A stretch of 64,000 nt of DNA from Streptomyces marispadix (lineage in GTDB: Bacteria > Actinomycetota > Actinomycetes > Streptomycetales > Streptomycetaceae), in contig NZ_JAKWJU010000002.1 of assembly GCF_022524345.1 (NCBI RefSeq), forward strand, positions 2,542,001 through 2,606,000, written 5' to 3'. A model generated the notes under the pieces. It made no database searches and was not told the origin of the DNA. It was given only the letters and a program-made list of their open reading frames with translations. Below are positions 41,746-51,056 of this stretch, in pieces; within the stretch, counting starts at the first letter, position 1; every line of letters begins with the position of its first letter. Made by a program: the position numbers and the translations under genes.

Positions 41746-42162
41746 TCACGCCCGGGGACCGGACCCACTGCCGGACCCACTGCCGTCGCCTCCGGCGCCG
41801 TAGCCGCCCTGCTCCGCCTCCCCGCCCCCGTCGGCGAATCGGCGTGCGAGAGCGCGGTGCTCGTCCGCCGCCGGTTTCGCCTGTTCGGGCGTGATGACCG
41901 AGCCGGGCATGCGGCTGAGGCTTTCGACCTGGTCCGCGAAGCGCAGATGCTCACGGCGGGCGTGCTCACGGCAGGGAAGGCAGGTGACGCGGTCCGGGCG
42001 GGACGAAGTCATCGCATACGGCACGCTCGTGCCGCATCCGCTGGTGACGACGCTCGGCAGATCGCCGGCCAGGCCGAACGTGGACGCCGTGACACTGCGG
42101 ACGGCAGCCGCACCGCCGACGACCTTCGACTCGACGTGGATGTGCGGATCGTCTCCGTCCAT
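41746..42162 (-). CDS. small Cys-rich hypothetical protein
   Basis: This 138-residue protein has a possible metal site in GCGTSVPYAMTS and VTCLPCREHARREH, and a flexible Gly/Ser-rich tail. The start is ATG 42162, with GAGGAGG about five bases upstream; an earlier in-frame GTG at 42189 has no ribosome site. It is divergent from the carboxylic acid reductase gene, with 162 bases between the starts. No family was recognised with confidence. Confidence 0.62.
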   Translation of the reverse strand: MDGDDPHIHVESKVVGGAAAVRSVTASTFGLAGDLPSVVTSGCGTSVPYAMTSSRPDRVTCLPCREHARREHLRFADQVESLSRMPGSVITPEQAKPAADEHRALARRFADGGGEAEQGGYGAGGDGSGSGSGSGPRA

Positions 42163-42324
42163 GTCGCCTCCTCGCCGTACTTCCCCCACACGGTACGCGC
42201 CGTCACCGCCCGCTCATGGCCGAGTACGCACCTCGGTAAGCGCACAGGCCATCGCCCGCCCCGCTGTGCGTAGGGTCGCCGCGATGCCCGAACGAAACCG
42301 ACGTCACGGCGAACAGGAGACGCG

Positions 42325-45300
42325 ATGGCAGTGAAAGCGCAGGCCCAGGGCGAGGACGGCGACGAGGACGCGAGCGGCGTACCGGAACGCTCGCCCGCGG
42401 AGCGCCGCGCCGCTCGACTCTACGAGGTGGACCGGCAGTTCAGGGACGCCAAGCCCCTGGACGAGGTGACGGACGCGATCAGGGAACCGGGCATCGGGCT
42501 TCCGCGCATCATGGCGACGGTCATGGCGGGCTACGCCGACCGTCCCGCCTTCGCCGAGCGCGTGCAGAAGCTGGTGACCGATCCGGATACCGGCCGCACG
42601 GCCCTTGAGCTGCTGCCGGAGTTCCACGCCGTGACCTACCGCGAGGTGCGGTCACGGATACAGGCGCTCGCAAGCGAGTTAGCCTCCGACCCGAAATGCC
42701 CTGCCGGTGCGGGGGACTTCGTCTGCACGCTCGGCTTCACCAGCGGTGACTACGCGACCGTCGACCTGGCGTGCGTGCATCTGGGCCTCGTCTCCGTACC
42801 GCTGCACGCCGGTGCCGGCGTCGGCGTACTCGGGCCGATCGTCGCGGAGACCGCCCCCCGCATCCTCGCGACGAGTCTCGAACTGCTCGACACCGCCGTC
42901 GAGTTGGCCCTCGGCGTGGAGGGAGAGGCCGCCGCCTCGCTGCGCCGTCTCATCGTCTTCGACTGCGAACTCGCCGCCGACGAGCACCGCGAGCGCTATG
43001 AGGCGGCGGCGCGGCGGCTGGCGGCGGCCGGTTCGCCCGTCGCCATGGACGTGCTGAACTCCATGCTGGAACGCGGGAGTTCGCTGCCGGACGCGCCGCT
43101 GTGCACCTCGGTCGGCGAGGACTCGCTCACGTCGCTGCTTTACACCTCAGGCAGCACCGGCGCGCCCAAGGGCGCCATGTACACCCAGCGGCTGGCCACT
43201 TACCTCTGGGGCGCCTCGTGGCGTAAGACCGACACCCCGGTCATCACGCTCAACTACCTCCCGATGAGCCATCTCGCGGGCCGCTACATGCTGTTCAGCA
43301 CGCTCAGCGCGGGCGGCACGGTCCACTTCACCGCCCGTAGCGACTTGTCGCTTCTCTTCGAGGACATGTCGCTGGTACGGCCCACCGATCTGATGCTGGT
43401 GCCGCGAATATCGGAGATGGTCTTCCAGCAGTACCAGTCTGAGGTCGACAGGCGTGTGAGCGGGGGGAGCGGGGGGAGCGGGGGCGGTTCCCGCGCGGCC
43501 GTCGAGGCAGAGGTCCGTACGCAGTGGCGGGAGCAGGTGCTCGGCGGCCGTATCGTGCGCGTCATGTGCGGCAGCGCGCCGCTGGACGCCGAGACGGCGG
43601 CCTTCCTGGAGGCGTGCCTGGAACTGAAGCCGCTGGACGGCTACGGCGCCACGGAGGCCGGGATGATCACCACCGGCCACAGGCTCGCTCCGCCGGTCAT
43701 CGACTACAAGCTCGCGGACGTACCGGAGTTGGGCTACTTCGGTACCGACTCCCCTTACCCGCGGGGCGAGTTGCGGGTGAAGACCGAGATGATCATGGCG
43801 GGCTACTACAAGCGGCCCGACGCCACCGCCGCGGCCTTCGACGAGGACGGCTACTACAGGACCGGCGACATCATGGCGCTGACCGGCCCCGGCGAGCTGG
43901 TCTACGTGGACCGCACCAAGAACGTACTGAAGCTCTCCCAGGGCGAGTTGGTGGCCGTCTCACGGCTGGAGACGGTCTTCGCCGAAAGCCCGCTGATACG
44001 GCAGGTCTTCGTATACGGAAGCAGCGAACGCTCCTATCTGCTCGCCGTGGTCGTGCCCACGCCCGACGCGGTCGAGCGGGCGGAGTCCGACGGCCGAACG
44101 GGCGCGCTGAAGTCCGCACTCAGCGGGGAGCTACAGCGCACCGCCAAGGAGGCCGGACTCAACTCCTATGAGATCCCACGGGACTTCATCGTGGAGACCG
44201 AGCCCTTCAGCATCGCGAACGGACTTCTCACGGACGCGGGCAAGCTGGCACGGCCCATGGCCAAGGCACGCTACGCGCGTCGCCTCGAACAGCTCTACAC
44301 CGACATCGCCGCCGAGCAGAGCAGCGAACTGCGTGCGCTGCGCCGAGAGGGTCGCGGGCGGCCAGTTCAGGAGACGGTCGGCCGGGCAGTGCGCAGCCTG
44401 CTGGGCTGCTCTTCCACCGACCTCGACCCCGGCGTCCACTTCACCGACCTCGGCGGCGACTCGCTCTCAGCCCTGTCCTTCTCCCGGCTGCTGTACGACA
44501 TCTACGGGGTGGAGGTGCCGGTGGGCTTCGTCACCGGGCCCACCACGGATCTGCGGCGGCTGGCCGGGTACGTCGAATCGCGCCTCGGCTCCTCCTGCCC
44601 CGCGCGGCCCACGTACGCCACCGTGCACGGGGCGGGCGCCGGCGCAGCGGACGGCACCGCGCAAGCGGACGGGACGGGGGCGCGCGAGGCAGGCCGAGCA
44701 CCGGAAGTACGCGCCGAGGACCTCACGTTGGAGAAGTTCATCGACGCAGCCGTGCTCGACGAGGCCAAGGCGCTGCCGCGTTCCCGGCAGGGCAACCCCG
44801 TGCGTACGGTCCTGCTGACCGGCGCCAACGGCTATCTCGGCAGATTCCTCTGCCTCGAATGGCTTCAGCGGCTGGCGGAACGCGGCGGCACCCTCGTCTG
44901 CGTCGTACGCGGCGCCGACGACGAGGAGGCGCACCGGAGGCTCGACGCGGCCTTCGACACCGGCGACCCCGAACTGCTCGCGCGCTACCGGCAGTCGACG
45001 GCCGCGGGTCGGCTGGAGGTGCTGGCAGGCGATCTCGATGAGCCCAACCTGGGCCTGGACGGGGCGACTTGGGACCGTCTGGCAGCCGACGTCGATCTGA
45101 TCGCCCACCCGGCCGCCCTGGTCAACCATGTGCTGCCCTACGACCAGCTCTTCGGCCCCAATGTGGCGGGCACCGCCGAACTGATCCGTCTCGCGGTCAC
45201 CACCCAGATCAAACCGTTCGTCTTCGTCTCCAGCATGGCCGCGGGCACTCAGCTTCCCGGCCCCCTCACCGAGGACGGCGACATCCGCGCGGCCGTGCCC

Positions 45301-46056
45301 GTACGCCGCATCGACAGCTCGTACGCGGGTGGCTACGGCACGAGCAAATGGGCCGGTGAGGTGCTGCTGCGGGAGGCCCACGACCTGTGCGGGCTGCCCT
45401 GCGCGGTGTTCCGTTCGGACATGATCCTCGCGCACAGCCGCTACCGAGGGCAGTTGAACGTCCCCGACCTCTTCACCCGGCTGATGCTCAGCCTCGTCGC
45501 GACCGGTATCGCGCCAAGCTCCTTCTACAAAACGGGTGTCGACGGCGGGGACGGCGGGGACGGCGGCTCCGCCGGGGAGGGCGAGAGGGGAGGCGGGCGC
45601 GGGGGCCGGAGCCCGCGGCCGCACTTCGACGGGCTCCCGGCCGACTTCACCGCCGAGGCTGTGGCAGCGATCGCCGAACGGTTCACGCACGGCGGCTTCG
45701 ACACGTACAACGTCGTCAACCCGCACGACGACGGCGTCTCCCTCGACGTCCTCGTCGACTGGCTGGCCGACAGTGCCAGGCCCATACAGCACATCGACGA
45801 CTACGGGGAATGGCTCGCACGCTTCGAGACCGCGCTGCGCGGCCTGCCGGAAGAACAACGGCAGCACTCGCTGCTTCCGCTGCTCGACGCGTTCCGCGAG
45901 CCGATGCGGGCGACAGCCGGAGCGGGCGTACCCGTGGAGAGGTTCAGCGACGCGGTGCGGGAAGCGGGCGTGGGCGACGACGGCTCCATTCCCCGGCTTG
46001 GGCCCTCGCTCATCGCCAAGTACACCGCGGATCTACGGCACCTCGGGCTGCTCTGA
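42325..46056 (+). CDS. car: carboxylic acid reductase (A-PCP-R)
   Basis: This 1243-residue protein has an adenylation domain (to about 640) with the ATP motif LYTSGSTGAPKG (about 271), YGATEAGMI and YYRTGDIM. The carrier domain has its serine in FTDLGGDSLSAL (about 711). The NADPH-dependent reductase domain starts near 830 (LLTGANGYLGRFL) and has the Tyr/Lys pair in YGTSKWAGE (about 1003). CARs reduce carboxylic acids to aldehydes with ATP and NADPH and need a phosphopantetheinyl transferase. A Gly/Asp low-complexity insert lies near residues 1072-1100. Residue 119 is a TTA leucine codon (42679-42681), so translation should be bldA-dependent. The start is ATG 42325, with GGAG about five bases upstream. 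The substrate is unknown. Confidence 0.92.
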   Translation: MAVKAQAQGEDGDEDASGVPERSPAERRAARLYEVDRQFRDAKPLDEVTDAIREPGIGLPRIMATVMAGYADRPAFAERVQKLVTDPDTGRTALELLPEFHAVTYREVRSRIQALASELASDPKCPAGAGDFVCTLGFTSGDYATVDLACVHLGLVSVPLHAGAGVGVLGPIVAETAPRILATSLELLDTAVELALGVEGEAAASLRRLIVFDCELAADEHRERYEAAARRLAAAGSPVAMDVLNSMLERGSSLPDAPLCTSVGEDSLTSLLYTSGSTGAPKGAMYTQRLATYLWGASWRKTDTPVITLNYLPMSHLAGRYMLFSTLSAGGTVHFTARSDLSLLFEDMSLVRPTDLMLVPRISEMVFQQYQSEVDRRVSGGSGGSGGGSRAAVEAEVRTQWREQVLGGRIVRVMCGSAPLDAETAAFLEACLELKPLDGYGATEAGMITTGHRLAPPVIDYKLADVPELGYFGTDSPYPRGELRVKTEMIMAGYYKRPDATAAAFDEDGYYRTGDIMALTGPGELVYVDRTKNVLKLSQGELVAVSRLETVFAESPLIRQVFVYGSSERSYLLAVVVPTPDAVERAESDGRTGALKSALSGELQRTAKEAGLNSYEIPRDFIVETEPFSIANGLLTDAGKLARPMAKARYARRLEQLYTDIAAEQSSELRALRREGRGRPVQETVGRAVRSLLGCSSTDLDPGVHFTDLGGDSLSALSFSRLLYDIYGVEVPVGFVTGPTTDLRRLAGYVESRLGSSCPARPTYATVHGAGAGAADGTAQADGTGAREAGRAPEVRAEDLTLEKFIDAAVLDEAKALPRSRQGNPVRTVLLTGANGYLGRFLCLEWLQRLAERGGTLVCVVRGADDEEAHRRLDAAFDTGDPELLARYRQSTAAGRLEVLAGDLDEPNLGLDGATWDRLAADVDLIAHPAALVNHVLPYDQLFGPNVAGTAELIRLAVTTQIKPFVFVSSMAAGTQLPGPLTEDGDIRAAVPVRRIDSSYAGGYGTSKWAGEVLLREAHDLCGLPCAVFRSDMILAHSRYRGQLNVPDLFTRLMLSLVATGIAPSSFYKTGVDGGDGGDGGSAGEGERGGGRGGRSPRPHFDGLPADFTAEAVAAIAERFTHGGFDTYNVVNPHDDGVSLDVLVDWLADSARPIQHIDDYGEWLARFETALRGLPEEQRQHSLLPLLDAFREPMRATAGAGVPVERFSDAVREAGVGDDGSIPRLGPSLIAKYTADLRHLGLL

Positions 46057-46237
46057 GTCCCAGGCCGCGCACGGCTTTTCACGGCTGCTCGCCGCCGTCG
46101 CGGCTGTCTCGGCCCGGTCGGGCCGACGGTGTGCCGCCTCGGGGTCCTTCCCCGAGCGCACGCCGTCGGCCGCCGGGTCCACTCGTGCCGGACGGCTTTC
46201 ATTCGCCCAAGTCCCGTACGGCAAGGGCCGATTCAAG

Positions 46238-46287
46238 GCGGGCAGCTCAACCAGGCACTCCACGCGGGCAGCTCAAGCAGGCAGTCC
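46238..46287. repeat. 26-bp direct repeat, two copies
   Basis: GCGGGCAGCTCAA-CAGGCA is found at 46238 and 46264, with a decayed partial copy near 46312 (GGCAGCTCAGTCA). It lies in the 309-base gap between converging genes (46056 and 46366), where no gene and no clear terminator was seen. Confidence 0.75.
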
Positions 46288-46365
46288 GGTCAGCCGGTTG
46301 AAGCAGCAGGCAGGCAGCTCAGTCACGCCGCTTCAGACACACCACGGCAGGGCCCAGGGGCCCGC

Positions 46366-49300
46366 TCACGGCCCCCGTTCGTCGAGCGCCCAGCGGACCG
46401 ACGCGTCGAAGAGCCGTACCGCGTCTCCTGTCACGACGTCCTTCGTCAGCCCCTCGTCCGAGAGGAAGAGGGCGACCCGGGGCGCCGGGGCCTTCATCTC
46501 GACCATCGGGTCCCCGGTGCGGTAGCCGAACAGCGCCGCGTCGTCCGGGTCGCCTGGCGGCGACGCCGCGGTCTCCGCACCCGCCGCCGGTCGTGCCCAG
46601 CGCAGGCGGTCCTTCCCCCGGTACACGGACGTGTCGCCCGAAAGCCCCGCCGCCAGCGGCGAGTCGGGGTCGGTGACGTGCAGCTTCTCGACCCCGAAGG
46701 TCTCTCCCGGCCCCGTGGCCATCCGCATGTCGTCGAGGACCTGCGCCTCCCAGGTGAGCACCGGCACGTCGGCGTCACGGAACTTCGAGCCCACGCTGCC
46801 CGAGGACAGCGTCGAGGAGATCACCACGGCCGCCTTGCCCCGGGCGTCGCCGGGCCGCGAGTCCTCACCACGTGCCACCTCCACCGGGTGGCCGAGGTGT
46901 TCGAGCCGGTCCCTTACGGCCGCGTCACCGGAGCTGAGCGATTCGCCCTCCGGTACGGGTGCGTCGTCGCCCACCAGCAGCAGCACCGGGTCGGGCTCGC
47001 CTGCCTTCAGGCGAGCCACCGGAGAGGTGACGGACTCGCCGTCGCGGGCCACCGCACGCGCGGTCACCAGATGCAGCCCCTCCGGCGCGGAGTCCCAACG
47101 CACCCGGTACGGCGGCGACTCGGCCACGCCGATCTTCCTGGAACCGGCGCGGAACTCCACCTTCTCGACGGGCGTCCTGCCCGCGTGCACCTCGGCGCCG
47201 AGCGTGACCGGGGAACCGGCGGGCGCGGTCTTCGGTGCGTCGACGTCCACGACGCGGTTCGCGGACGCCGCGTCGTCGAGGAAGCGGTCCATGACGCCGG
47301 GGGCGACCGATTCGTAGACCCTGTGGGCGGACTTCGCCGCTCGTACGCTCTTCACCCGCTCCTGCCAGGCGAGCCGGCCGTCGCCGTCGCGCTGTGCGGC
47401 CAGCGAGCGTGCCGCGGCGGCGCCCGCCTCACCGTAGCGGCGCAGCTTGGTCAGCCAGGGTCCTGCCTGTTCGGCGAAGGCGGGATCGTCGAGGCCGGAC
47501 CGCAGTTCCTCGCGTGCCCGTGCCATCGCGGTGAACTCCGCGATGAGCGCCTCCGTGGCCCCGCCCGCCCGCGCACGCGCTGGTGCGGGCGCGCCTACCG
47601 GTGCCGAGTTCCGTACGCTGCCAGGGACTTGGGACCCAGGTGCGGGGGGCTGCTGACGCCGCTCACGCCAGAAGTCCTCGATGCGCGTGGCCAGTCGGGG
47701 CGATTCCGTGCGGCCGAGGTCGGAGGAGCGGCTGTTGTCCGCGAACGTACGCAGCGCGTCACGCGCACGCCCGCCGATGTCGCGAAGCGCCGCCTCCCAG
47801 GACCGCCCGGGGCGGTAACCCGCGGGATTCCAGGCGTAGTCGCCCGCGGTGGCAAGACCCACCTTGGAGGGTTCGGCCTGCGGCATCGGATTGGCGGCGA
47901 GACCCACGATGCCGTGCTCGTCCAGCGTCCTCGAACGTCCCTTGAGCGGCCCGAGGAAGAGCCGTCGCGGAAGGAAGTCGTTGACGGGGTAGTTGTCCCA
48001 GAGGATCAGATCGTGCCGGAAGACGTCCGCGGCTGCTTCGGCGTCCTCGTCGCCGACGGTGGGAGAGACCACCTCCGGCCCCGTCCAGTACAGGACGATC
48101 TCGTCGCCCACGAGCTTCGCGAAGCGCTTCCGGTACGGGGAGGATTCGGTGCCGGAGTACTCGGTCGGGACGGTCGACAGCCGTCCGGCGCCCTCCCGAG
48201 GGTCCAGGAAGGTGCGCTGGAACTCGTTGAGCAGATGGGCCTGTGCCGCCGCCGACGGATCGGGGTCGTCGCCGAAGCGCTCCTTGTCACGGGCGCACTT
48301 CAGCTCCGGGTCGATGTCGTCGAAGAACAACCCGAAGTCGCGGACCCCGATGTCCCAGAGCGCCCCGGCCTTCTTACGCAGCGCCCTCAGCTCGGCCGGA
48401 TCGGAGTAGCACACGTCCAGGCCGGGTGAGACGGAGAAGACGAAGTCGACGTGGCGCGCGTCGGCACGCCGGTTCAGCTCCGCCAACTCCCTCAGTTTCG
48501 CCGCCGGATAAGGCTCGCGCCACTTCTCCCTGTGGTACGGGTCATCCTTCGGAGCGTAGATGTAGGTGTTCATCTTGTGCGCGCCGTAGAAGTCGAGCTG
48601 ACGCAGCCTGTCCCGCTGCGACCAGGGCTTCCCGTAGAAGCCCTCGATGGCGCCGCGCGACCGCATCCGCGGCCGGTCCCGCACGGTCAAGGACGGCACA
48701 GCGGGACGCGTGCCCGGCCGCCCGGATATGAGCTGACGCAGGGTCTGCACCGCGTAGTACGTGCCGGAGCCGTCCGCGCCCGCAAGCACCAGCCGGGAGC
48801 CCGGCCTCCCCGGTGCGCGGCCCGAGGCCAGCGCATAGCCGCCCGACGGCAATCCGCCGGGGCCGCGGACGTCCATGTCGCGCAGGGCACGTCCCACGGC
48901 CGGGTTCTGCCCGGGTACGCCGAGGAAGACCGTGAGCGCGGAGCCGGGCCGCCCGGCGGCCTCCCGCTCCGCCTCCGCTTCGGTGGCGGTGCGCGGCTGT
49001 ACTCCGGCCTCCCGGAGTACGCCGAGGAGGGCGCGTCGGGCGGGCCGGTCGGCGTGCGCACCGGTGACGACGGACGCCCTGCGCGGGAGGGGGATGTCCG
49101 CGCCCCGCCGCACCAGCGACTGCGGCTGTGGCGCGAGCCGCGCCGAGACCGAGCCCGGGAGCGAGCCCGGGGGCGAACCCGTGGCCGGGCCTTCCGTGTC
49201 ACCACCCGCCGAAGAACCTCCAGAAGCACCTCCCGGAGAACCTCCGGAAGAACCTTCGGAAGGGGCCTGGGCCCCGGACTCGGAAGCACCGTGCGAAGAC

Positions 49301-49431
49301 GCCTCCGGCACGTGCACCGCCGCCGCGGAGACGTCCGCCGCACCGAGGCAGGCGCTCACGACGGCCGCCAGCACACACGCCGCGTAACGCGGGAAAGTAC
49401 GTCGTGACCTGGGATCGCGGCGTGTGGACAT
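46366..49431 (-). CDS. exported GH84 beta-N-acetylglucosaminidase with C-terminal Ig-like and ThuA-like domains
   Basis: This 1021-residue protein has a signal sequence (YAACVLAAVVSACLGAADVSA) that contains VSAC, a possible lipobox; cleavage near VSA-AAV is the alternative. A Gly/Ser-rich stretch leads to an N-terminal alpha/beta domain and then the GH84 barrel: RGAIEGFYGKPWSQRDRL (about 262), NTYIYAPKDDPYH and the catalytic acid pair FFDDID (about 367). Further on are an Ig-like domain (VEKVEFRAGSRKIGVAESPP) and a ThuA/amidotransferase-like domain (VLLLVGDDAPVPE, AVVISSTLSSG, VPVLTWEAQVLDDM). GH84 removes terminal GlcNAc using substrate assistance. The start is ATG 49431, with AAGGA four bases upstream. 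Confidence 0.87.
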   Translation of the reverse strand: MSTRRDPRSRRTFPRYAACVLAAVVSACLGAADVSAAAVHVPEASSHGASESGAQAPSEGSSGGSPGGASGGSSAGGDTEGPATGSPPGSLPGSVSARLAPQPQSLVRRGADIPLPRRASVVTGAHADRPARRALLGVLREAGVQPRTATEAEAEREAAGRPGSALTVFLGVPGQNPAVGRALRDMDVRGPGGLPSGGYALASGRAPGRPGSRLVLAGADGSGTYYAVQTLRQLISGRPGTRPAVPSLTVRDRPRMRSRGAIEGFYGKPWSQRDRLRQLDFYGAHKMNTYIYAPKDDPYHREKWREPYPAAKLRELAELNRRADARHVDFVFSVSPGLDVCYSDPAELRALRKKAGALWDIGVRDFGLFFDDIDPELKCARDKERFGDDPDPSAAAQAHLLNEFQRTFLDPREGAGRLSTVPTEYSGTESSPYRKRFAKLVGDEIVLYWTGPEVVSPTVGDEDAEAAADVFRHDLILWDNYPVNDFLPRRLFLGPLKGRSRTLDEHGIVGLAANPMPQAEPSKVGLATAGDYAWNPAGYRPGRSWEAALRDIGGRARDALRTFADNSRSSDLGRTESPRLATRIEDFWRERRQQPPAPGSQVPGSVRNSAPVGAPAPARARAGGATEALIAEFTAMARAREELRSGLDDPAFAEQAGPWLTKLRRYGEAGAAAARSLAAQRDGDGRLAWQERVKSVRAAKSAHRVYESVAPGVMDRFLDDAASANRVVDVDAPKTAPAGSPVTLGAEVHAGRTPVEKVEFRAGSRKIGVAESPPYRVRWDSAPEGLHLVTARAVARDGESVTSPVARLKAGEPDPVLLLVGDDAPVPEGESLSSGDAAVRDRLEHLGHPVEVARGEDSRPGDARGKAAVVISSTLSSGSVGSKFRDADVPVLTWEAQVLDDMRMATGPGETFGVEKLHVTDPDSPLAAGLSGDTSVYRGKDRLRWARPAAGAETAASPPGDPDDAALFGYRTGDPMVEMKAPAPRVALFLSDEGLTKDVVTGDAVRLFDASVRWALDERGP

Positions 49432-49642
49432 GCGGTCCTTCCAAGCGCTGGGAAATGGTCTCGACCACCCAAGCACCGCCGCCGGTACCGGTCCACCCTC
49501 CGGCAGGCAGAAGTCACGGACGGCGCCCCGGAGTCGGAGACCGGAGCCGGCTGGAACTCGTCCGGCTGGTCCCCGCCTCCCGAACGGGTGGCAAGCGCCC
49601 CCGTCGCGCCCGCTGACGTGCCGCAGCGGGAAAGGGCAGCGC

Positions 49643-50890
49643 GTGCCGGCCGTTCCCGAACCCCTCGCCGAACTCGCCCGGCGCCGCAACGAGCCCGCGG
49701 TCGCCCAGACTCTCCGGTCCACCGCCGCAGCCGTGCTCAGCTATCTGGCCGCCCTGTGGCTGAGCAACGCCCAAGTCCCGCTCCTCGCCCCGCTGACCAC
49801 GCTCCTCACCGTCCAGGTCACCCTCTACGCCACGCTCACCCGTGGCATCAGGCGCGTGAACGCCGTCGTCGCGGGCGTGCTCGTAGCCGTCGGCTTCAGC
49901 AATCTCGTCGGCCTGAGCTGGTGGTCCCTGGGGGTGCTGATCCTCGCTTCGCTGACGGCCGGTCACCTCGTACGGGTGAAGGAGTTCGTACCGGAGGTCG
50001 CGATCAGCGCCATGCTCGTGCTGGGCGTGAGCGTGACCCGCGTCGCCGAGACCGCCCTCGACCGGGTGCTGGAGACCCTCATCGGAGCGGTGGTGGGCCT
50101 GCTGTTCAACGTCTTCTTCGTGCCGCCGGTGTGGACGCGCTCCGCCAGCGAGGCCATCGAGGACCTCGCGGGCCGCCTGCGCAATCTCATCCGGCGCGTA
50201 GGCGAGGAGCTCGGCAGCCACAAACCCGTCGAGGACGCGGCGGCACGGCTGGAGGAGGCCAGGCGGCTCGACCACGACATCGTGCAGGTGGACGCCTCGC
50301 TGGTGCAGGCCGAGGAGAGCCTGAAGCTCAACCCGAGGGTCAAGGAGGGACTGCTCTCCCGGGTCGTGCTGCGCACCGGGCTGGACACCCTGGAGATCTG
50401 CGTGGTGGTGCTGCGCGTCTCCGCCCGCACGATCACGGACCTCGCCAAGAGACGGCGGAACGAGCCGCTGTTCCAGCCGGAGGAGGCCGCCGCGCTGGAG
50501 GAGCTTTTCGAGCATCTGGCAGGCGCCGTCAAGGCGTTCGCGGTCCTCGTCACCAGCGATGTCACCGCCGACGCCGACACGGCGGAGTCCCGGCTGGTGG
50601 AGGAGCTGTCCGCCGCCCGCGAGGCCCGTGACCGTGCGGCGGACCTGCTGCTGCTCGGCGTGCAGAACCATCCGCGGCAGTGGCAGTTGCACGGTGCGCT
50701 GCTCGCCGAGGTCGACCGGATGCTGGACGAGCTGGACGTGGAGAAGCGCTCGGCCCGGCTCGCGGAGGAACTGGACCGCTACACCCGTGAGTCGTCCGCG
50801 CCTACGTGGCTCACGCGGCTCGTGGAGAAGGTCCGTATCCGCGTCCCGGTGCCGAGCGGACCGCGGAAGCGACGCGAGGACTCGGCCTGA
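49643..50890 (+). CDS. FUSC/aromatic-acid-exporter-like membrane protein
   Basis: In this 415-residue protein, six closely packed hydrophobic segments occupy about residues 25-165 (AAVLSYLAALWLSN, PLTTLLTVQVTLYATLTRG, AVVAGVLVAVGFSNLVGLSW, VLETLIGAVVGLLFNVFFVPP). A long helical cytoplasmic part follows (ARLEEARRLDHDIVQVDASLVQAEES). This layout is that of the FUSC/ArAE family, which may export aromatic acids. The start is GTG 49643, with AAAGGG about six bases upstream. It is divergent from the GH84 gene and converges on the aconitase-family gene. It could protect against the aromatic acid used by the island to its right, but that is inference. Confidence 0.78.
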   Translation: MPAVPEPLAELARRRNEPAVAQTLRSTAAAVLSYLAALWLSNAQVPLLAPLTTLLTVQVTLYATLTRGIRRVNAVVAGVLVAVGFSNLVGLSWWSLGVLILASLTAGHLVRVKEFVPEVAISAMLVLGVSVTRVAETALDRVLETLIGAVVGLLFNVFFVPPVWTRSASEAIEDLAGRLRNLIRRVGEELGSHKPVEDAAARLEEARRLDHDIVQVDASLVQAEESLKLNPRVKEGLLSRVVLRTGLDTLEICVVVLRVSARTITDLAKRRRNEPLFQPEEAAALEELFEHLAGAVKAFAVLVTSDVTADADTAESRLVEELSAAREARDRAADLLLLGVQNHPRQWQLHGALLAEVDRMLDELDVEKRSARLAEELDRYTRESSAPTWLTRLVEKVRIRVPVPSGPRKRREDSA

Positions 50891-50915
50891 CGGGCCGCTA
50901 GTTCAGCGCCCGTCA

Positions 50916-50958
50916 AGGGCACTTCGGGGCACGTTCAGGGCACCTTCGGGGCACGTTC
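50916..50958. repeat. 21-22-bp direct repeat between converging genes
   Basis: AGGGCACTTCGGGGCACGTTC (50916-50936) is repeated with one inserted C at 50937-50958, directly before the hairpin at 50959. Confidence 0.85.
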
Positions 50959-50978
50959 CGCACGCCTGCGGGCGTGCG
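50959..50978. terminator. hairpin terminator between converging genes
   Basis: CGCACGCC-TGCG-GGCGTGCG forms a perfect 8-bp stem with a 4-base loop, between the stops at 50890 (+) and 51057 (-). Confidence 0.6.
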
Positions 50979-51056
50979 CGACGCGGTCGTCTCCCGCCCG
51001 TATAGCGCCCGTCCACCCGTGGAGCGCCCGTCGGGGCTGCGGGCCCTCCCGCCGTC

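Noticed and set aside
46129..48429. Plus-strand open frame of about 770 codons opposite the GH84 gene
   Set aside because: No motif or ribosome site; the minus strand carries the GH84 signature and catalytic acid pair.
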